DNA of 64,000 nucleotides from Jaapia argillacea MUCL 33604. Taxonomy: Eukaryota > Basidiomycota > Agaricomycetes > Jaapiales > Jaapiaceae. The number at the start of each line of letters is the position of its first letter. Within the stretch, counting starts at the first letter, position 1. The position numbers were made by a program, and so were the translations under genes. Of the stretch, positions 57,203 to 64,000 are shown one piece after another. The notes under the pieces are model-generated. The model worked only from the letters and a program-made list of their open reading frames with translations, had not been told where the DNA came from and ran no database searches. Where the stretch lies: the NCBI GenBank assembly GCA_000697665.1, contig KL197709.1, forward strand, positions 1,549,791 to 1,613,790, in the 5' to 3' direction.

Positions 57203-59313
57203 ATGATTCGCAATGCAGGGAGCGTCCTACAAGTTGCGCGTCTTCAAATCCATGCCTTGACCTCTTTGGAACCCTCGTCGTCGCGGTCGGTGATGACCAT
57301 TGTCAAGGCCCGACCAAGACCGGATTCAGACGAGCCTCCACCTCCGAAACCCAGGGATCCCAATGGCAGGAATGGTTCAAGAAGAGAGGGCCTGAAGAGT
57401 GATGTTGCTCCCAGAGAAGAGGGCAACACCGCCAAGGGGTTTCCCTCAAAGCGCTGGGAGAAGAGGGCCTCATTTCCGAGACGAGGGGGGGTGAGGGAGG
57501 TGTCTACAGGGTCTGAAGGAGGACGGCCGGGTCCTGACCTGAACCGGAGGAGTAATGGAACGCGGCCGATGCGTTTGCTTGAGCCCCACGTCCTCTCAAG
57601 TCGGTTGAAAGCGCTGTGCGAGAGGGGCCAGGTTGACCAGGCCGTAGCCCTGCTGAAAAGTTCTCCCTTGGATGCCCAGAATCCACCGGTGTGGAATACT
57701 TTGATTTCTGAATGTCTGAAGGCGAAACGATACAAGTTATCTTATGACCTTTACACAGATGTGAGCTACTTTATTCCTTCCTCCCAATCATTCTCATCAT
57801 TCTCGCCTAGATGAAACGACGTGGTCTGAAGCCAACTACTCGAACATATCAGACCTTATTTTCCGGTTTGTCGCGGATAGAACACTGGCCTACTCACACC
57901 AAGCAACTCAGCAACGCGCATTCCCTGTACAGTTACTATCAAGCCCATGTGCAGGCGATCAAGGAGTCAGATCCCTATAGCCCAGACCTCAATGTCCTAC
58001 CTGTGGCGTCCTATCTCAGATTACTGGGAGATGCTGAAGAGTATCAGAAAATGTTCGACGTATATTTCGCGATGGACCAGGATGGACCCCTTGCTCCTAA
58101 TCACATTGTCTACACCGCCATGCTTAACGCGCTCTCGTGGAGAAGGACAGGTCAAACTGCGGAGGGGATGTCCATTCAGGCTCAGAACGCGTCTGATGCT
58201 AAACTGCTCTGGAGAAGAATGTTGAAGGCTTCCGAGAAGAAGGATGGTGGATTTCCCATCGACTCCTTTGTCGTTGCTCCCATGCTCAGGATCCTCGCTC
58301 GAGGTCGTCCCACGGACCAAACCTTAGCATTCGAGATCATTCGTGACTTCCTCGGGCTCTCTAAGCCTGGCGAAACTCCTTTGCCTCCTAGGTTCCCCCT
58401 TAGTCCTCAAACCCTCGAACCCGTGCTCGAACTTTGCAACAACCAGCAGAAACATCGACTCTGCTTACACTTCGCTCAACAGGTCATCGATCGACCCCTC
58501 AAAAATGGCGAAGAGTCCATCATCGATCGTTCACACATGGAACAAGTTCTGAAGGCATACGCAGCATTATCCGTGATGGGTGCCACGACGGAGTCAACAG
58601 AGGCGTATGAGACGCTGGAGTGGATGCTGAAACAGGAAGTGCTTGGCAGGAACGGTCCCAAGATCAGGCCTACAGCAAGCACCTACAATCTCGTATTGAT
58701 GGCCTGCTGGCCTGGGGGAGATTGGACTCATGCCCGAAAAGTTTTCGAGCTCATGACAGGCTATCGGATGCATGACTTTTCCGATGGTGCTGATCGTTCG
58801 AAGGAAATTAAGGTGGATGGAAGGTCAAAAGGGAGGATTATCATCCCTGATGCGGAGACGATGTCGTGTTTGGTTCGCACCGCGCGGGTCTCACGTGATA
58901 AGGCCAATATGCGCCAGTGTCTGCGGATAGTGGGTCACCTCGGCGCCGATGTTCTCTTTGGCTCATCCTTTGTCGACGGCAAAAAGCCGAAGGCGGTGAT
59001 GACCAGCAAGAGGCTCGAAAAACGAGCAACCTTCTACCAGGCGAAGTTGGCGGATGGGCTGGTGGACCTTGTTAAGGCGGTCACAGAGAGGAAGGGGGAT
59101 AAAAACGCGGAAGGTACCTCCCACCCTGAATGGGAAGAGGAGGTCGCAGCGTGGCGCAAGCTGAAGAAGCAAGCGGAGGATGTTCTTCAATACACTGCCG
59201 GTCTTTCAAAACGGACGCCTGAGCTGGAGGAACGCTTGCTAGGTTCAGAACGGGAGTTGGCACACCAAGGGAGGCTGGTCGAACACGATTTTGCTACTAC
59301 TAGATTTACTTAG
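57203..59313 (+). CDS. pentatricopeptide-repeat (PPR) protein, probably mitochondrial
   Basis: Two exons (57203-57760, 57811-59313) give 686 residues. The N-terminus MIRNAGSVLQVARLQIHALTSLEPSSSRSV fits a mitochondrial presequence; a basic disordered segment follows. PPR units are clearest at PPVWNTLISECLKAKRYKLSYDLYTDMKRRGLKPTTRTYQTLFSGL (which spans the intron), MFDVYFAMDQDGPLAPNHIVYTAMLNAL and STYNLVLMACWPGGDWTHARKVFELMTGYRM. Such proteins bind single organelle RNAs and control their processing, stability or translation; the RNA target cannot be told. A Glu/Arg-rich C-terminal helix ends the protein. Confidence 0.8.
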
Positions 59314-59525
59314 TGTACATCCTATGTAGCTTTGACCAATCCGAAATTCCAAGCGTGCCTCAGCAGTATGTGCAACGTCCCAAGGCTGAATATATACAGA
59401 TGCATTCAGATACTTATGAGAACAATAGTGTGATCAGAATAATGCAAGTCCATTCGTTCATGTGCGTAAAAAATCACAACCACAGCAGAGAGATCGACAA
59501 AGAAAAACAGCAACTGACGATATAC
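59314..59525. other. convergent intergenic region
   Basis: 212 bp between the convergent PPR and protease stop codons. Presumed 3' UTRs only. Confidence 0.5.
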
Positions 59526-61836
59526 CTAAGCGACCGACATGGGTCTCTGGCTACTTTCCCCGTGCATGAACGCTGGTGCTGGGGGCGCAAAGACACTATC
59601 AGCAATGGACGTTGGTCGCTGAAGGATGGATTTGGGAGCCATCATGCTATCTCGGTCGAAATCTTTGCGATACCCAGGCGACGAAGGAACGTAGGTATCC
59701 TCTGTGAGGGCCATCGAAACTGGTTGGTAGCTGTGGGTGGGTGGTAGGTTCATGTCGTCCATGGGATGCATCGGCATGGGGGTGAGACGACCGGGTGTCG
59801 ACCTCCGTGTTTTGTTAGCACCACGGCGCTTGCGTTTCTGGCACATGTACACAATCGCGATGATGGCCAGGATTAATAATACCACAGCATTGAGGCCAAT
59901 GACTGCGAGCATCGCGGGGAAATATTTCCCGATAGTATCGATCGTATTGGCGACGTCTTGTGATAACGATACGGTCGTGGTGGGGGAGCCGGTGGTAGAG
60001 TTCGAAGCGTTGTATGTGATGTTTGAGCGGGGGGTACCGCCGCGAACGCTGTGAAACTCGACGGATGCTTCGTTGGGATCGACGATGGAGAGCAGCTTGA
60101 CGTAGGGATTGCCCATCTTTCCTGACGAGTCGAAGTCCCCGAAGTCGTAGATGGAGTACACAGATCGGAGGATGTTGTCGCCCATTAACCAATCGCTGTT
60201 GGATCAACTTCAGTCTATGGCTGGATCAAATAGATGGCAAGTGGCTCACAATTGACCTGCACCAACAGCGACACTTGAGGGGACAAAGGATCCCACACAA
60301 GTTGTGGGATCCGCGAGGCCGGGTGGGGTCATATCAAGAGGATGAATAGGATAAATTTGACCGCTGGATGAGACGGTGAGTATGCAAGCCACAACACCGA
60401 ATTCACTGGATACACACCCGATCTGGATGGCGATATCGATCTCGGCGCTGCAGGGCACAACCCATTGACCAAGGCTGGTGTCGAACTGGGCGCCGGGAAC
60501 GGAGCCGTAGATTGCCTGACAAACGTCAGTCGAAGCATATCTGGTCCTAACCGTCAGTAATTGGGAATAAATCATTGAGGGGTAACAGACGTGTATGAAG
60601 TTCCGCTATCAAGGAGGACGACAGCTTTGCCACTGGGAGCACCCGGAATCGTGCTTGTGACGGGGATAGTGGTCCCACCCATGATGATCCCGTCAAGAAG
60701 GACATTCCACCGCGATGGCGAGTTTACAGGCCAGGTCGAAACCGCTGGCTGTTGTAGAACTGCAGCATACGTAGGATCGGTTTCACCTATATGAAAGAAA
60801 GGCTGAGGGTACTGCTGTCCTGAAAGTATGTTGGGCCCGTACCAATGCTAAAAGTCCCCTGCACAGGATCGTTCGGCTCTGTGCTGCGCTGCAAAGAAAA
60901 CGCAAGATAGTTGGGTTCGCTGGGATTGTCAAGGAAAGCGTTGTACAGGAGACTTCGGCCGGCTGAAGACCCTGTACCGTTGACAACAGCGTCGATAGTG
61001 GAAAGGCTGGTGAAGCCGAGACCCAGGATACCGTTGGCACCGTAAGAAAGGGCGGGATTGTTGGCGGAGGAGACATCGAGAAGGGCTTGGGTAGGAATAT
61101 GGATGCTGCGAAATGTGTGAGATATGACCTGAGAGCAAGATTGGCACGATAGAGACACACCCAGCGAAGTCAACAGAGGCGTAAGAAATGTGACCATAAG
61201 CCCATCCAATTCCATACTATAAGCCAACGGGTTGAGTACGTCAAAACGCTCCGATGTCAATAGAATCACGGACAGTAAGATTATGAGTGAGAGTCTAGGA
61301 ACAAGACCGTCAGTTGTGTCGTGTGACAAGACAAAATATCTACATACCGTTTGGTTGGTATTGGGTAAAGGAATGACAGGACCCTGGATCCACAGGTCCG
61401 ATGATCCCGTGTCCAATTGCACAGAATATTCTAAACTCAGTGTGTGAGATAGGTTCCACTGAAGGGAGGGCAAAAGACCTACGGTTGCCTCCAACGGAAA
61501 CCTAAAGTGAAAGGATGAGCGCTCTCAACAAAGACAACACAAAAGGACATACGTTGGCAATATAAATCAAATCATGCACAGTGCTGCAGACGAGCTGTAG
61601 CAAAGCGGACTACGAAAGGACTGGAGGACGCACCTTAAATCCAGTTGGGCTCCGTTCCCTGAGGCGGCGGCGGCGGCGAGTACTCCAGGTTGACTAGCAG
61701 TCACTCCCATATTACCACTGCGGCGCTGCAGAGGTGCAGACCGGGGCGAACGCTTCACCTTTGATATTGGAATATTAAGGGCCATTGAGGAAGCGGTCGT
61801 CAGAGCCAGAGTCAATATCGTTGCACATATTTTCAT
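59526..61836 (-). CDS. membrane-anchored pepsin-like aspartic protease (family A1)
   Basis: The start MKICATILTLALTTASSMALNIPISKVKRSPRSAP gives a signal peptide and a short basic propeptide. The first catalytic motif is DTGSSDLWIQG and the second LLDSGTSYT; between them lies YGANGILGLGF. Both active-site aspartates are present. After the C-lobe (FDWLMGDNILRSVYSIYDFGD) come a Ser/Thr/Asn-rich linker with sequons and a TM helix (MLAVIGLNAVVLLILAIIAIVYM), followed by KRKRRG and a tail of about 100 residues with HSYQPVS and RKDFDRDSMM. So it is type I membrane-bound, facing the cell surface or vacuole lumen. At least eight introns. Related to yapsin-like or basidiomycete membrane pepsins; the substrate is unknown. 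Confidence 0.85.
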
Positions 61837-62357
61837 GATTATATCAACAAGCCAAGTCAGTAAAGAGGGAAATAAAGAACGATGGGTGCGCCAGGGCAAA
61901 CGAGGGAGGTCAGAGAAGGTGAATTGTTGACAGAGCCTGTACGAAACACACAAGACAGCCCAGAGTTACAGACCGTCGCGACCCTTTCCTTTTCAAAAGC
62001 CAAGCGGCGCAGGGCCGTGGGAGGAATATTGACACTCAGTACCTTGTTTCCGATTCAGAATGAAACCACACACATATATATCATCCATAGCTCTAGCTGC
62101 AGTACTTAGATATGAACAGCGACTGTTGCTTTCACAGGAACCAGCGACCAGTGCCCCCCCTTGTACCAGCCGTAGCAGTACCAGTGTCAGATGTGCACGA
62201 CGAACTGTTTGTCCCATGTGGCTCGGCTATCAATACAGGAATCTCCAAATCACGTACTGGTAATGTGACCTCCTATGTGTGAAGCGGATATATAGTATAC
62301 GTACTGTGCGGGTATCCGCCTGTTCTCAACCTCGACAGTCATCCCTTCGCCGCACAG
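61837..62357. promoter_or_regulatory. divergent promoter region, protease / ADHFE1-like
   Basis: 521 bp between divergent genes. No repeat or convincing ORF. TATA-like ATATATA/TATATAG stretches occur near 62074 and 62290, the latter about 70 bp before the ADHFE1 start. Confidence 0.4.
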
Positions 62358-64000
62358 ATGCCCCCACCAGCACCCCGCAATGCGATCCTTCGCCTGATGA
62401 ACGCGTCCCGACACACTGCTTGTCCTTGTCACGGATGTTCATCTGGTCTTGGGCACGGACTGCTTGCTTTGAACCAGCTGCGAAAGTTCGCGACACCGGT
62501 TCAGACTGTGGAGAAGGAGTATGCGTTCGAGGTATTTATCCCATTCATGAAGATCCGCTTCGGTGCTCATCGACTTTTTATAGGTGGCCGCATCGAACTT
62601 GCGGTTTGGAGACGGTGTGACCGCGGAGGTCGGCATGGACTTGAAGAATATGAAGGCTACAAAGGTTTGTGGCATGTTCGCCTCCCGTCTCATGTCTGAC
62701 CAACTGGTCTACAGGTTGGAGTTTTCACGGATCCTAATGTAGCGAAGCTGCCTCCCATGAAAATGGTCCGTCCCGAGGTTGTGATCATACTTAACTGGCG
62801 CTCAGTCTGTCATTTAGGCTATCGCTTCTCTGGAAAACCAAACGGATCTTCCCTATGAAGTCTACGATCGTGTGGTCGCTGAACCTACGGAAGCTTCTTG
62901 GCGAGATGCCATCGCATGGGCTAGGGAGCATGACTTCAGCCATTTCCTTGCGTCAGTCTCTGCCCATTGAGCGGCAGAGTTGAAATGCTGATTCTATTTA
63001 ATCAGCGTGGGTGGTGGGAGTGTCATCGACACAGCCAAAGCGGCCAACCTGTTCGTACACTCCATCCCTTCAGCCTATACATAATCTTACCCGCAATCCA
63101 GCTTCACTGTGTACAAGGACTCGGACTTGATGGATTTCATCAATGCTCCCATCGGCAAAGGACTTCCCATAACACAGACCTTGAGGCCTCTCATCGCTGG
63201 TATGTCACCTTTGATCCTCCGCCTACCCCTCCCTCTGATCACTCTCTCCCGACTTTCCAGTTCCCACAACTGCAGGAACGGGTTCCGAAACTACGGGGAC
63301 AGCCATTCTGGACATTACATCCCGAAATTTCAAGACGGGCATCGCCAACCGCGCTCTAAAGCCCACACTCGGCATCGTGGATACCTACAACACCGACACT
63401 TGTCCTACCGAAGTCCATATCAGTGCTGGTCTCGATGTCCTCTTCCATAGTATGGAGAGTTTCACCGCCATTCCGTAAGTGTTCTTCGTTCCCTTATACT
63501 GTCTTCTGGAAAATTTATGATCGAGTATCTTCCCACAGATATACGGAACGCACACCGAGGCCTTCAAACCCCATCAACCGACCTGCTTACCAGGGAAGTA
63601 ACCCTGTCGCTGACGTATTTTCCCTATGGGCTTTGAGACAGACGGTGAAGTATCTTCCGAGAGTTGCGAAGGATCGGGAAGATCGAGAGGCCAAGAGGCA
63701 GATGCTGTACGGCCTATGGAGTCTTTCGAGCGTCAAATATGGACCTAATGTCATTTCTTTGTTTGTAGGTTAGCAGCTTCGTTTGCTGGCATCGGGTTTG
63801 GTAATGCCGGCGTACATCTTTGTCACGGCATGAGCTACCCAGTACGTCCAACAACTCTCCAGCCCAGTGTCAGGTCTGATCCCTTGCGAACAGATCTCTG
63901 GCTTGAACAAGCAAGGGCCCAAGTATAAGCACCCAGGCTACCTTGTGGACACCCCAATTATCCCCCATGGTATCAGGTGAGCGTATACAGTCGAAAATCT
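62358..64000 (+). CDS. ADHFE1: hydroxyacid-oxoacid transhydrogenase (iron-type ADH family), 5' part
   Basis: Partial; runs off the right edge. The N-terminus [30 protein letters not shown]...LRKFATP looks like a mitochondrial presequence. The iron-ADH fold follows: [37 protein letters not shown], the nucleotide motif [56 protein letters not shown] and [22 protein letters not shown]. The Asp and His metal ligands (D in GLDVL, H in FHSME, H in HLCHGMSYP) are present. In animals the enzyme couples gamma-hydroxybutyrate oxidation to 2-oxoglutarate reduction, giving 2-hydroxyglutarate. About ten introns. The C-terminal ~100 residues lie outside the window. Confidence 0.88.

Noticed and set aside
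1-64000. Biosynthetic cluster, retroelement, rRNA or tRNA genes, CRISPR
   Set aside because: I found no polyketide or peptide synthase, reverse transcriptase, integrase, rRNA stretch, convincing cloverleaf or spaced repeat array in the window.

Overview
The window looks like nuclear chromosomal DNA from a filamentous basidiomycete, most likely an Agaricomycete. The evidence is dense genes with many short GT-AG introns (about 50-70 nt, CTNAC-type branch points), roughly even base composition, and a fungal gene set (OPY2, CAF16, AIR1/2, VIP1, CCC2, GCP3, IQGAP, Dal5-type MFS, OST1, YOS1) whose proteins read through only after intron removal. I saw no rRNA, tRNA, CRISPR, phage or retroelement sequence. 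Species and all functions are inferred from sequence motifs recognised by eye.

Layout from left to right. 1-1.2 kb: N-terminal part of a UBA/zinc-binding ubiquitin-pathway protein (-), running off the left edge. 1.8-3.8 kb: OPY2-like membrane anchor (-). 4.1-5.3 kb: CAF16-like ABC ATPase (+). 5.7-7.05 kb: two adjacent, equally long (642 bp) near-perfect palindromic DNA elements of one family. 7.2-9.1 kb: AIR1/2 zinc-knuckle protein (+). 9.3-10.2 kb: FTS/AKTIP-like E2 variant (+). 10.3-14.0 kb: VIP1/PPIP5K inositol pyrophosphate synthase (-). 14.5-18.8 kb: CCC2-type copper ATPase (+). 19.0-22.2 kb: gamma-tubulin complex GCP3 (-), divergent from a 22.5-28.8 kb IQGAP (+). 29.1-31.7 kb: Dal5-like MFS transporter (-). 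32.2-34.8 kb: WW/FF-domain TCERG1-like protein (+). 35.2-38.5 kb: ER Hsp90 (GRP94) ending in HDEL (+). 38.8-41.8 kb: large disordered protein of unknown function (+). 42.1-45.3 kb: kelch-repeat membrane protein (-). 46.3-47.0 kb: Spd1/Dif1-like small protein (+). 48.0-49.9 kb: C2H2 zinc-finger protein (+). 50.2-51.0 kb: MIX23/Cid2 (+). 51.2-52.1 kb: GILT-like thiol reductase (+). 52.2-52.6 kb: YOS1 (-). 52.8-53.8 kb: mitochondrial ribosomal protein uL22m (+). 54.0-55.8 kb: OST1/ribophorin I (+). 56.1-56.7 kb: small secreted protein (-). 57.2-59.3 kb: PPR protein (+). 59.5-61.8 kb: membrane-anchored pepsin-like protease (-). 62.4 kb to the right edge: ADHFE1-type hydroxyacid-oxoacid transhydrogenase (+), cut by the edge.

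Most genes are ordinary single-copy housekeeping loci and do not form a metabolic cluster. Two local themes stand out. GCP3 and IQGAP, both cytoskeletal, share a 222-bp divergent promoter region. Several secretory-pathway genes (GRP94, GILT, YOS1, OST1) lie in the right half, and three of them carry a CACGTC core within about 110 bp of the start codon, as a shared unfolded-protein response would predict. The most unusual DNA is the pair of 642-bp palindromes between CAF16 and AIR1/2. The most unusual small gene is the Spd1/Dif1-like ORF with two MluI-box (ACGCGT) motifs in its intron.
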